A program made the translations under genes and the position numbers. From Acidobacteriota bacterium (GTDB taxonomy: Bacteria > Acidobacteriota > Holophagae > Holophagales > Holophagaceae): a DNA stretch of 64,000 nucleotides. Under the pieces are notes generated by a model that saw only the letters and a program-made list of their open reading frames with translations, was not told the origin of the DNA and did no database searches. The stretch covers positions 1-64,000 of the forward strand of contig JACPYP010000031.1 in assembly GCA_016195985.1 (NCBI GenBank). Direction: 5' to 3'. Numbering within the stretch: the stretch's first letter is position 1; every line of letters starts with the position of its first letter. Shown here one piece after another: positions 9,880 through 18,815 of the stretch.

Positions 9880-10239
9880 ATGACCCCCCGCGACCTCGTC
9901 ACCGCATGGGTGGCGGCCTTCAACCGGGCCGATGCCGAAGCCTTGGCCGCCTTCTACGCCGAAGACGCCATCAACCACCAGGTGGCTGAAGCCCCCGTGC
10001 AGGGCCGGGCGGCCATCCGCACGATGTTCGAAGAGGGCTTTGCCGCCGCCACGATGGTCTGCCTCGTGGAAAACCTCTTCGAGGACGGCGAGTGGGCCAT
10101 CCTCGAATGGCGCGATCCCTTGGGGCTGAGGGGTTGCGGGTTCTTCCACGTGGTGGACGGGAAGATCGCCTTCCAGCGCGGCTACTGGGACAAGCTGAGC
10201 TTCCTGCGCCAGCAGGGGCTTCCCATGCCCGCCGAGTAG
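9880..10239 (+). CDS. SnoaL-like / NTF2-fold protein
   Basis: VTAWVAAFNRADAEALAAFYAEDAINHQV. Confidence 0.75.
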   Translation: MTPRDLVTAWVAAFNRADAEALAAFYAEDAINHQVAEAPVQGRAAIRTMFEEGFAAATMVCLVENLFEDGEWAILEWRDPLGLRGCGFFHVVDGKIAFQRGYWDKLSFLRQQGLPMPAE

Positions 10240-10249
10240 GCGGGACCTC

Positions 10250-10909
10250 CTACAGGCCGTCGGCGATGAGCACCGCAGGGGTGAAGGGCAGGCCTTCGGC
10301 CTCGGCGGGGGTGCGCATGCCCCAGAGGGCCAGGCGCTGGGCATAGGGGGCCCACAGCTCGGGCCGGGCCTTCACTGCCTTGAGGGGCGGGTGGAACCAC
10401 AGGGCTTCGGGCAGGTCGGCCAGTTCCTCGGCGCTGAGCTCCATGGCCTCGTCGGCCTCCCACAGGAAGCCGCAGCGGGCGGTTTCGCAGGCGGCCCAGA
10501 GCTGCAGCACCTCGCTGTGCTCGAAGCTGCTGAACAGCACGCGGTCCAGGGCCTCGGCGGCCTCTACAGTGGCCAGGGCCTGCTGCCAGCCGGGCTCGCC
10601 CTTCAGCTCGACATTGATGAGCTTCGCGGGCAGATCCAACACGTCCGCTAGGCGGGGCAGGGGCTCTCCGTTCTTCAGGGCGGGCAGCTCAGCGGCTTTC
10701 ATTTGGCGGAGGAGCCCGCTGCCGTTGGCTGTGCGGCCCAGATCTTCGTCGTGCAGCACCAGGCACACCCCGTCGCGGGTGGGCTGCACGTCCAGCTCGA
10801 AGCCGTCCATGCCCGCGGCCAGGGCCGCCCGGAAGGCCTCCATGGAATTCTCCAGATGCTTCGCCGACAGGCCGCGGTGGCCAAGCAGAAGGGAACGGAC
10901 GGCGGACAT
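10250..10909 (-). CDS. Glycerophosphodiester phosphodiesterase
   Basis: LGHRGLSAKHLENSMEAFRAALAAGMDGFELDVQPTRDGVCLVLHD. Confidence 0.88.
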   Translation of the reverse strand: MSAVRSLLLGHRGLSAKHLENSMEAFRAALAAGMDGFELDVQPTRDGVCLVLHDEDLGRTANGSGLLRQMKAAELPALKNGEPLPRLADVLDLPAKLINVELKGEPGWQQALATVEAAEALDRVLFSSFEHSEVLQLWAACETARCGFLWEADEAMELSAEELADLPEALWFHPPLKAVKARPELWAPYAQRLALWGMRTPAEAEGLPFTPAVLIADGL

Positions 10910-11030
10910 GGCATCTCCCGGACTAAGCCTTGATTCTGACTGGAATCGGGCCGGCCGAGGGTGCCAGTCCGCAGGACTCGACTTTTGGGGGGAGGGGCCG
11001 ATACAGGGGGTCAGTGCGAAGGCGGAGGAT

Positions 11031-12227
11031 ATGCGGATCCTGCTGGCGGATGGAAACGGAGAGCTGCTGCAGGAGCTGCGGCGGTCTTTCTGGATGCGCC
11101 ACCGCCATTGGGAAGTCGTCATCGCCTCAAGCGGCGCCGAAGCCATCGAGGCCCTGGCCCGGGATCCCATGGACATCGTGGTGATCGATCTGGCGCTGGC
11201 CGACATGGACAGCAGATCCCTGATCCACCGGGTGCGGGAGGCGCAGCCGGAAGCGGTGCGGATCGCCCTGGCCGGTCCCGCGCAGGCCCAGTGGCAGGAA
11301 GAGGTTGAGGGCGATCTGCACCGCCTCTTCCTCAAGCCCGTGGAGGCGGAATTTCTCATCGGCGCCATCGAGAGCCTGGATATCGAGGATGACGAAACCA
11401 ATGTCCGCGCCATCCGGGCCTTCGTGGGGGGGCTCGGGCGCATCCCCAGCCTGCCGAGCCTCTACTCGGAACTGGTGGCCCTGCTGCAGCGGGAGGATGC
11501 AGGCATGGGCGAGGTGGCCCGGCTCATCCGCCACGATCTCGGGGTGGCCAGCCAGGTGCTCAAGCTGGCCAATTCCGTCCACAGCGGATCGAACCGCCCC
11601 GTGTCGGAGCTGGGCCAGGCCGTGGCCATGCTGGGGGTGGATTCGCTGCGCTCGCTGGTGCTGTTCCGGGGCCTCATCTCCGGCTTCAGCACCTCCAAGC
11701 CCCAAGGCCTGGATCTGGAGAAGCTGTGGCTCCACTCCTTCCATGTGGCCGCGGGCGTGCGCAAGCTGGCGGTGCTCGAAGGGGAGACTCGCCTGGCGGA
11801 TCTGGCCTTCTCCACAGGGCTGTTGCACGACGTGGGACTGGTGGTGCTGGCCACGGATCCCGCTGGCCGCTACCACGCAGTGCTGGAGCGGGCCCAGACC
11901 AGCCGCGTGCCGCTGTCGGTGCTGGAACACGAGGTCTACGGCGTCGACCATGCGCAGGTGGGCGCCCACCTGCTGAACCTCTGGGGCCTGCCTCCCGTCT
12001 TCTGCCGCCCGGTGCGGGAGCACCATGCCCCGCCTGGAAGTGGAGAGGATTTCCCCCTTTCCGTGGCGCTGCACTATTCCGATGCCCGGCACGGCGGCGG
12101 CGCGCTGGCCGGCATCTTCGCCGACGGGCGCTGGGGCCTGCACCCCCGGGCCCTGGAAGATCCCGAACGCCTGGCCCGCTGGAAAGCCAGCCTGGACGAT
12201 GGCAGCGAAGCCGCTCCGAACGGCTAG
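11031..12227 (+). CDS. Response-regulator receiver plus HDOD domain protein
   Basis: REC-like N-terminus; IPSLPSLYSELVALLQ...LLKLANSV-type HDOD motif. Confidence 0.82.
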   Translation: MRILLADGNGELLQELRRSFWMRHRHWEVVIASSGAEAIEALARDPMDIVVIDLALADMDSRSLIHRVREAQPEAVRIALAGPAQAQWQEEVEGDLHRLFLKPVEAEFLIGAIESLDIEDDETNVRAIRAFVGGLGRIPSLPSLYSELVALLQREDAGMGEVARLIRHDLGVASQVLKLANSVHSGSNRPVSELGQAVAMLGVDSLRSLVLFRGLISGFSTSKPQGLDLEKLWLHSFHVAAGVRKLAVLEGETRLADLAFSTGLLHDVGLVVLATDPAGRYHAVLERAQTSRVPLSVLEHEVYGVDHAQVGAHLLNLWGLPPVFCRPVREHHAPPGSGEDFPLSVALHYSDARHGGGALAGIFADGRWGLHPRALEDPERLARWKASLDDGSEAAPNG

Positions 12228-12284
12228 GACCCAAGCCAAGACTGAAGCCGCGAAAGGCGCGTACGGCGTTTCGCGGTGCTCTCA

Positions 12285-12684
12285 GACCCCGGCCGGCCGC
12301 TCGAGTTCGAGGTTGCCGTCCATGAATGTGAGCTTGAAGACCAGCCGGGAGATGCGTCACTGCTCGGCGGAGGCCTGCAACTGCAGCTCGTAGGTGCCTA
12401 CGAAGGCGCGGCCCTTGAGGCCGACGGCTTGACTCCGGTGATGGAAAGCCACCCCGTAGCATTGGATAAGTTTGGCTTCCGTCGACCTCCGTGCGCAGGT
12501 TGCCGATCAGATGGTGGGCGTGATCCAGTGGCTTGAAACCGGCGGCCCAGGCCTGAGCCATCTGGCCCGGCGTCATGTCCAGTGTGAAAGGATCCGTAAA
12601 GCAACGCTCAAGCGTCGGCCCATCCCGGTCTTCAGTGGCGACGAACCTCCGAATGAGCGCAAGGCTCGCAAAACTACTGGCCAT
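12285..12684 (-). pseudogene. Decayed SnoaL-like/NTF2-fold protein (frameshift plus premature TGA)
   Basis: N-part IRRFVATEDRDGPTLERCFTDPFTLDMTPGQMAQAWAAGFKPLDHAHHLIGN; C-part in another frame GRAFVGTYELQLQASAEQ*RISRLVFKLTFMDGNLELE. Confidence 0.65.
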
Positions 12685-12705
12685 ACCTAAGGAAGGCAGC
12701 TGACC

Positions 12706-12736
12706 GGCCCCACCTCCACGAGGCGCCGAGCGAGGC
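12706..12736. repeat. Intergenic attC-like element E1
   Basis: GGCCCCACCTCCACGAGGCGCCGAGCGAGGC, 26/31 identical to E2. Confidence 0.55.
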
Positions 12737-12744
12737 TGAATGAC

Positions 12745-13398
12745 TTAATTGACCCGCCCGATAAACGCCAATGCTGGAGATTCAATGTTTTGATCCAATG
12801 AAACACGCTCGCAGAACACCCTATTCATGGAAGCCTCATCGCACAACCTTGATACTTCGACGAGCTCTGCTTCGAGGAGGGTTGACCGATCACGGAACAG
12901 ATGGATGAAGTAAGCGGGGCAGCTGTTTTTGGCTTTTTTGAACTTTTCGATGTCACCAGCGAGATGCTTGGAGGCCCCATAGTCCAATCCAACCTCGATG
13001 ATCAGATCGGGGCTAGGTTCATGCCCGCTGTAAAACCGTTTCCACGAACTCACTTGATAAGGATCTCCGGGTCCTCGCTCCGGGAGAATGGCTAGATCAA
13101 AATTTCCGCGCCGCCATGTGTCTTCTGGTCGATCGTTCTTGGCTGGGGCCAAGGTTGATGCCGTCGGCCACTCTTTCTGGATTCGAGATACGGTCCACAC
13201 CTTTTGGGACGCGGCCATATCGGGGGCCGTGATTTGCAAAAAGGGCGTTGTTGTTAAATTTTCAGTTTTTAAAAGGGAATTAGCTATCTGAATATGAATG
13301 GAATGTTCACTGCGATGCTCAAATGGTTGCCTAAGGAACGAAACGCAGAATCGCGTGAGCTGTTCTTCAACCTGTCTGGTAAGAACCTCAATTGACAT
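12745..13398 (-). CDS. Hypothetical protein
   Basis: 217 aa ORF; NFDLAILPERG...PDLIIEVGLDYG faintly PD-(D/E)XK-like. Confidence 0.6.
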   Translation of the reverse strand: MSIEVLTRQVEEQLTRFCVSFLRQPFEHRSEHSIHIQIANSLLKTENLTTTPFLQITAPDMAASQKVWTVSRIQKEWPTASTLAPAKNDRPEDTWRRGNFDLAILPERGPGDPYQVSSWKRFYSGHEPSPDLIIEVGLDYGASKHLAGDIEKFKKAKNSCPAYFIHLFRDRSTLLEAELVEVSRLCDEASMNRVFCERVSLDQNIESPALAFIGRVN

Positions 13399-13424
13399 GA
13401 GGGTGTCTCCGGGAGCTCTTGATA

Positions 13425-13488
13425 GAAGGAAACCGGCAGGCCCCGCCTCTGCGAGGCGATGAGCGAGGCCAGGGCGGAGGGGCGTTGA
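13425..13488. repeat. Intergenic attC-like element E2
   Basis: 13439-13469 GGCCCCGCCTCTGCGAGGCGATGAGCGAGGC matches E1; CGCCT/AGGCG hairpin; ends ...GAAGGAAACCGG. Confidence 0.55.
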
Positions 13489-13547
13489 GAGGGGTGGTGG
13501 GCAATGTTGACAGGGGCCGGGTGGATTGGAAGGCCAGACGCTGGCCC

Positions 13548-14003
13548 CTATTCGGCAACTTTCGCCACGAGGCGATCACCAAGATAGATCTTGGCTGGAA
13601 AGTTGAGACGACCTGTCATGACATACTCGGTGCTCAATCGAGCAGCTGGGGCGATCCGGAAAGCCAGGGGAGTGCTGTCGTCGGCCTTGTTGATCTCATA
13701 TATGGGTAACACCTGGACTCCATCGCTCCCGACAAAGCAAAGATCAAAGGGGGAGAATGCTTGAAATGAAGTTCCTTTGTTTTCAATGCTCATCCTCACA
13801 CGAGCACGGCCTGCCCATCTGGGTACGGATGCAATCAGTTGGTGACCATTGAGCCCCGTGATGGTGATGGAAAGGCCATTGGCCTGGAGGGGGTGGGTGG
13901 CAAGCTCGCTGACCTTCAGGTTTTGGATTTCTTGAGCGCTCATGGGCTTGAAGGCAAGACAGAGGGTCACGGCCAAACCAAAGATGGATGTTGTTCGACG
14001 CAC
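13548..14003 (-). CDS. Hypothetical secreted protein
   Basis: 151 aa with signal peptide MRRTTSIFGLAVTLCLAFKPMSAQ. Confidence 0.6.
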   Translation of the reverse strand: MRRTTSIFGLAVTLCLAFKPMSAQEIQNLKVSELATHPLQANGLSITITGLNGHQLIASVPRWAGRARVRMSIENKGTSFQAFSPFDLCFVGSDGVQVLPIYEINKADDSTPLAFRIAPAARLSTEYVMTGRLNFPAKIYLGDRLVAKVAE

Positions 14004-14042
14004 GGTGTGTCTCCTGATGGTGGGCCTGTTGAAAATGGGTTG

Positions 14043-14090
14043 AGCGGACGGTTAGACGGGATGTGAAGCTCGTATGGGAGCGGCCTGGCC
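14043..14090. repeat. attC-like half element D
   Basis: Minus strand GTCTAACCGTCCGCTCAACCC resembles an attC R'' box plus spacer; flank CTCCCATACGAG shared with element C. Confidence 0.5.
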
Positions 14091-14240
14091 TGCGAAACCA
14101 GAATTTGAAGGATTGAAAGAACGAAGAGAATGGAGAGCTGAAGGTTTTAATGCTGATCGCTGACCCAGATTACCCACGACGATGACAGACGTTGGGCGTT
14201 TCTGGCCGAGTCCACCGCGAACGGTGCAGAAAGGCGGCGT

Positions 14241-14350
14241 GAAGCAAACCGCCTCCGCCTGCTCTGAAGTGGCGCGCGGAGCTGAAGAGGCGAGCGGTTG
14301 AGGGAGCGGAGGCCAAGGCATGGGGGCTCCGGGTTGGGTGGAAGGTTAGG
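14241..14350. repeat. attC-like element A
   Basis: GCCTCCGC (14251-14258) / GCGGAGGC (14306-14313) inverted repeat; minus strand ACCTAAC start and CGGTTTGCTTC end. Confidence 0.5.
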
Positions 14351-14669
14351 TGTTCGAGCTGGCCTTAGATTCAATGAGGGCGAGAACGCCATTTGGGATG
14401 GGCCTGCACGCGCATTGCTTAGAATGCTCCAGGTGCCACGCGATCCTTTGATCACTGGAAGCGTTTTTGGGCATTCTGTTCAGCTCGTGCCACCCCTTGT
14501 TGATTTGGCTCATCTTCATATCTCCCGAATCACCGAGACATGCATTCATACCGGGCTCAATGCTGAATGATAGGCCGATTCGGAAATCGGGGGAGCGCCC
14601 CTTCGTGGACTTCCTGCGCCCGAAGAGCGTCTTCGCAGGCATCGTGGTGATCTTTTCAAGCTGAGCCAT
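14346..14669 (-). CDS. Hypothetical protein
   Basis: 107 aa ORF, same orientation as neighbours. Confidence 0.45.
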   Translation of the reverse strand: MAQLEKITTMPAKTLFGRRKSTKGRSPDFRIGLSFSIEPGMNACLGDSGDMKMSQINKGWHELNRMPKNASSDQRIAWHLEHSKQCACRPIPNGVLALIESKASSNT

Positions 14670-14687
14670 GCCGATAAGCGAACCCCT

Positions 14688-15320
14688 TTATTGGCGCATT
14701 TTGGGGCGTCCACCCCGTTGCCAGCGGCTGAGTTCAAGCTGGTCCACGCAGAACTCGCTGAGATCCAGCAGTTCGCGTAGCGCGCGTTCCGCGGCTTCGG
14801 GCTTGAGGTCGGCAGCGGCGGCAAGGCCGGCGAATCCCATGTCGTCCGATTGAAGCAAACCCACAAAGACCCAGTGTTCGTTGCGGGAGGCCTCCCATTG
14901 CAGCCGCTCCATTTGCTTTGCATGGCAGGAACAGGCTGGCCAGCCGGCCCGCATGAAGGTGCTGTATTCAGGAAGTGAGGCCGGTGCGCGTTCCCACATG
15001 GTTTGACTGAGGAGGCCCCTGAAGGGGGTGACCGTCACGCTTGAGTAAAGGCCCGCCCGGCAATACGGTTCTTCGCGGGCGAAACGCTGCGCCTCCAGTG
15101 CGCTCGCAGACCTGATGATGTGGATGCTTCCGGTGTGTTCCTCGCCATCGGGCGACAGGAGCGGGCCTCGGGCAATGAGCTGGGACGCAAAACGATCCAT
15201 GTAATCCCAGTGAATCGTCGCACGCCTATCCAGTTCCTCTCCGACGCCTGCGGCATCCCTGCCGAGCACCAAGTAATCGGTTGGATGGTAATCGGCTGGA
15301 TGAGTGTGTTTCAGTGCCAT
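14688..15320 (-). CDS. YCII-related domain protein with extra C-terminal region
   Basis: DRFASQLIARGPLLSPDGEEHTGSIHIIRSASALEAQRFAREEPYCRAGLY. Confidence 0.65.
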   Translation of the reverse strand: MALKHTHPADYHPTDYLVLGRDAAGVGEELDRRATIHWDYMDRFASQLIARGPLLSPDGEEHTGSIHIIRSASALEAQRFAREEPYCRAGLYSSVTVTPFRGLLSQTMWERAPASLPEYSTFMRAGWPACSCHAKQMERLQWEASRNEHWVFVGLLQSDDMGFAGLAAAADLKPEAAERALRELLDLSEFCVDQLELSRWQRGGRPKMRQ

Positions 15321-15357
15321 CTCAACCTCGCGGTTCAACAATCACGTCACTGAAGGG

Positions 15358-15411
15358 GGCCTTGGAAGGTCCACCGGCGGGAGTTGGCGGGGGGAAAGGC
15401 CAAGGCCTAAC
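15358..15411. repeat. attC-like element with inverted repeat GGCCTTGG/CCAAGGCC and GCCTAAC box
   Basis: 15358-15365 and 15400-15407 perfect 8-bp inverted repeat; 15405-15411 GCCTAAC (minus GTTAGGC). Confidence 0.5.
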
Positions 15412-15494
15412 TGCTCTGCGATCGAATCCAAGGTGACCTTTGTGCGCAAGGGGTTCCAGGCCTCAGGACGGGACGGATCGCCTGGCACTGTGGA

Positions 15495-16235
15495 CTATGG
15501 CTCGAGCGCAAACGTGATGGTCACATTTGCCCGGATGCTCAAGGCGCCAGGCGCCACAGGTGCATCATCACTTGCTCTCATTGCAGAGGCGTCCTGGACG
15601 ACATTCTGGGACATGTTCTGGTACCCGCGGTTCCACCAGCCCCCATAGCTCGACCAATACCCGCCCGGGCCTTCCTGGATGAGTCTTGGTTTGCCGACTT
15701 TCTCGCCAAGTTCGGAAGCAAGGGCGATGGCTTTTTCCTTGGCGGCTTTCATGGCAAGCGACCTCGCTTCGTCTCGGTGCTTGCGCAATTCGCTGCTTCT
15801 GAAATCAATACCGTGGATGTACTCCGCCCCGGCTCGAAGAGCGGAAGAAATGAGAGGATCAAATTTGGAAATGTCCCTCAAGGTGACGACGATGGTGTTT
15901 TTTTGAACGTACCCAACAAATGTTCTTTGCCAGGATGATTGCTCATACTCCGGTTGAAGATTCAGGTAGTCCGTCTGCACATCCTTGTTAGCGACGCCCA
16001 TGGAAGTCAATGCCGATATGATCTCTCTGACTCTCTGATCATTCATTCGTTTCACTTCCGAAAGGTCCTTGTGCCGTGTTTCCACCCCGAGGGTCACGAG
16101 AACTTGATCTGGAGCGACCCTGACTTCGGCTTCTCCGGAAACGGTGATGGTTCTTGGCGCAAGGTCCTCCGTTGCCATGAGCGAGGAGTGGAAGCTCATG
16201 GCAGTGAACAACAGGGTGAAGAGGCTTTGTTTCAT
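15495..16235 (-). CDS. SIMPL (DUF541) domain protein, secreted
   Basis: RTITVSGEAEVRVAPDQVLVTLGVETRHKDLSEVKRMNDQ. Confidence 0.85.
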   Translation of the reverse strand: MKQSLFTLLFTAMSFHSSLMATEDLAPRTITVSGEAEVRVAPDQVLVTLGVETRHKDLSEVKRMNDQRVREIISALTSMGVANKDVQTDYLNLQPEYEQSSWQRTFVGYVQKNTIVVTLRDISKFDPLISSALRAGAEYIHGIDFRSSELRKHRDEARSLAMKAAKEKAIALASELGEKVGKPRLIQEGPGGYWSSYGGWWNRGYQNMSQNVVQDASAMRASDDAPVAPGALSIRANVTITFALEP

Positions 16236-16302
16236 GTGAACTCCTTCTGATGGCTTGTTGTTGTCCCGATTACGCCATGGCGGGGCCTGACTGAATATGG
16301 GA

Positions 16303-16731
16303 TCAGGCGGATGTTCGTGTCATGCCCTCTTGGATTGCCTGCTTGAGGGTATCCAGGCTGATATCCTTCAAGGCTTTGAACTTGATGCAATAGCCTGTGA
16401 TGCTGGCCTTTCCGATGGCATGCGTGTACTTTTCCCGCAAATAGCTCTTGTCGTCCATTCCCATGATGTAGACCGACAAACCCATTGAATTCGCGCTGAT
16501 GCCCACTTGATAAAAACTTTTGATGTTTCCGTCAGCGTATTTCTTGTGCAGCGTGCCATAACCGATGTTTGGGTTGGACACCACTTTGCCACTTTCGTCT
16601 TTGCCGTCCAGGAACCATAGCTGACAACCTGGATTCAACTCCAGAACGGCATCGTGGAGTTTTCTCATATCGGTTCGTTTGGGTTCTGGAATTGAGTCAA
16701 GATAACGGCTGATTTGATCATCAAGGGCCAT
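16303..16731 (-). CDS. DUF1801 domain protein
   Basis: DDQISRYLDSIPEPKRTDMRKLHDAVLELNP...IGYGTLH. Confidence 0.75.
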   Translation of the reverse strand: MALDDQISRYLDSIPEPKRTDMRKLHDAVLELNPGCQLWFLDGKDESGKVVSNPNIGYGTLHKKYADGNIKSFYQVGISANSMGLSVYIMGMDDKSYLREKYTHAIGKASITGYCIKFKALKDISLDTLKQAIQEGMTRTSA

Positions 16732-16852
16732 TGAACGCCTCCGGAAGGTATTGATCAAGGAGCTAATGGGAGGAGCCGATTGTTCTCAACGTGACGGCTG
16801 AAGCTGGAAGGCATGGGCAACTCTTGAGATCTGCGGCCGCTACAACGGGAGA

Positions 16853-17332
16853 TCAGCTGTTCGCATGGGGACTCTGGATGGGCTTGCGAAAGAAGACCTG
16901 CCTTCCGTTCCATCGCTTGGACACGGAATTGAACCCCAACTGGGTGTAGATTCTGGTGGAGGCGATGTTGAATTCATTCGTATCGAGGCAGACCGATAGA
17001 CAGCCTTGTTCTGCCGCGACCTGGAGTGCATATTCCATGAGTGAACGGCCAATGCCCTTCTTGCGCTGAGATGGGTCGACAAACAGGTCTTCGATCGTGG
17101 CCTCAGTGCCGCAAATCCACATGGAGTACCGGAACCGAATCAGGACATATCCAACCGGGCCTTCATCACCGGCGGCGATAAGGAAGCGAGCATCGGGCGA
17201 ATCAAGCAACACCGATACGCTGTGTTTGAACTGTGCTTGAGTTGGGTCCTTCCGTTCCAGGTGGTTCCGGAATGCCACTGCCATGGCCACAAGAGCAGAA
17301 GCATCATCTTTCGTTGCGGTGTGGATGTTCAT
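16853..17332 (-). CDS. GNAT family N-acetyltransferase
   Basis: ATIEDLFVDPSQRKKGIGRSLMEYALQVAAEQGCLSVCLDTNEFN. Confidence 0.85.
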   Translation of the reverse strand: MNIHTATKDDASALVAMAVAFRNHLERKDPTQAQFKHSVSVLLDSPDARFLIAAGDEGPVGYVLIRFRYSMWICGTEATIEDLFVDPSQRKKGIGRSLMEYALQVAAEQGCLSVCLDTNEFNIASTRIYTQLGFNSVSKRWNGRQVFFRKPIQSPHANS

Positions 17333-17401
17333 TGGAATGGTTCGCCCTTCATCTGGGTCAATCAATGCTCCACGATAGAGCACAGGGTAGAGGACGCCGC
17401 G

Positions 17402-17818
17402 CTAACAGCGTGCATGGTGCTTCGCCTTGGCAGCCTCCTCTACGAGTGCTGCCAGAACTTTTAAATCAACATCTGCAAGGCTGCGGATGTACAGGCACCC
17501 CTTGCCCGCTTTATGCTTTCCCAACTTCGAGATGAGATCGGCATGGCCAGGGGCGGCATTGAGCCCATAGATACTGATATCGCTTTTTCGAGAAGAGAAT
17601 CCGACGAGGCAAGTATCCCCTTCACGACCGCTCTCGTATGTGTAATGGTGGGTTCCGAAGCCGACGATGCTGGTGCCCCACATTTTCGGCGGTTCCTTCG
17701 TGGCCTTCGACACCAGCTCTGTCAAAGCCTCGCAGTCCTTCCGGCGGGATGGGTCCTGGATGCTCTCGATGTAGCTCGCGACACTTGCCTCGGTGGCCTT
17801 GGTTTTGTTCTCAGCCAT
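17402..17818 (-). CDS. DUF1801 domain protein
   Basis: VASYIESIQDPSRRKDCEALTELVSKATKEPPKMWGTSIVGFGTHHYTYESGREGD. Confidence 0.8.
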   Translation of the reverse strand: MAENKTKATEASVASYIESIQDPSRRKDCEALTELVSKATKEPPKMWGTSIVGFGTHHYTYESGREGDTCLVGFSSRKSDISIYGLNAAPGHADLISKLGKHKAGKGCLYIRSLADVDLKVLAALVEEAAKAKHHARC

Positions 17819-17850
17819 GGGGACTCCTGATGAACGCGGGAAGGCGCTTG

Positions 17851-17915
17851 ACGAGAAATGCGAAGCGGCCCTGATTACATCGAGGTGCCGAGCGGAGGGC
17901 CGCTAGACGTCTCGT
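17851..17915. repeat. attC-like element C
   Basis: Nested inverted repeat ACGAGA/TCTCGT plus perfect AGCGGCCCT (17864-17872) / AGGGCCGCT (17896-17904). Confidence 0.6.
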
Positions 17916-18141
17916 ATGGGAGGCTTGGATGGCTTGGTTTTCTTGCGTGCATTAAGAATATATGCCCCAGATTGAAGTCTGACTATATGGACTATTCAGT
18001 AGTAGGAAGCGTCTCGATAATGAAGCACTCCTTCTGAATGCCCTTTGATAAGTGAGTGCACGACAAGCCATGCCCCTATGAACAAAGGGAATGATCAGCA
18101 GTCCGAAGGTCCAAATGCGTTCTTCCATGGTGCGTTGGTTG

Positions 18142-18259
18142 AACTGAAAACGCCTAGTGAATGAAGCGAACCGGCCCCGACTGAGTCGAGACGCACAACA
18201 GAGCCAAGGAAGTTGGAGGTTGAGAGAGCGGGGGCCGAGTTGAGCCTAGGGTTAGTTCA
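18142..18259. repeat. attC-like element B
   Basis: Nested inverted repeats GAACT/AGTTC, CCTAG/CTAGG, CGGCCCC (18173-18179)/GGGGCCG (18232-18238). Confidence 0.6.
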
Positions 18260-18299
18260 CACGGAGGCGAACCATATGCAGGATCGGCCTTGGGTGCGT

Positions 18300-18815
18300 T
18301 CATCGGCGGCGGCCCATGAAAGGAGGAGCCTCGGTTAAAGAAGGGGTTCGAATCCCTCCAGGGTTCGCACTGCCGTAGCGGCTCAGCATGTTCTGGACAT
18401 TTACCATGTCGATGCCAGCTGTGCTGCCGTGCGTAGCCATGTAGTCCATCAGGATCGACAGGTCATAGCTCGCATAGCTCATGGGAGCGTGCTGGTAGGC
18501 CTTTCGGAGGCTCCTGTGAAGACGCTCGTTGAAAGCCACGAACGTCTCGAAGGTCTGGAACCCGGGGAGGGCATAATCCCAGACCTCCACCGTCATCTCT
18601 CGAGTGCCTTTGCGCTCTCGCTTCGTTGTATGAATGGGACCACTTAAAAGGATCCTTGTACTCCAACCAGGAGCAGTCAGTTGGATCTCTACGCTTGGGG
18701 TAAGGCTGAAGGGGGTGAGGAAAGCCTGGTCCGAATATGTTCGAGCGGACTGTGCGATCAGAACTGTGGCCGAGAGTGGCCAGAAAAGAACGCGAAGAAG
18801 GGTGGAAGTGGGCAT
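18300..18815 (-). CDS. Hypothetical protein
   Basis: ORF from MPTSTLLRVLFWPLSATVLIAQSARTYSDQ; longer upstream extension looks like repeat translation. Confidence 0.45.
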   Translation of the reverse strand: MPTSTLLRVLFWPLSATVLIAQSARTYSDQAFLTPFSLTPSVEIQLTAPGWSTRILLSGPIHTTKRERKGTREMTVEVWDYALPGFQTFETFVAFNERLHRSLRKAYQHAPMSYASYDLSILMDYMATHGSTAGIDMVNVQNMLSRYGSANPGGIRTPSLTEAPPFMGRRR

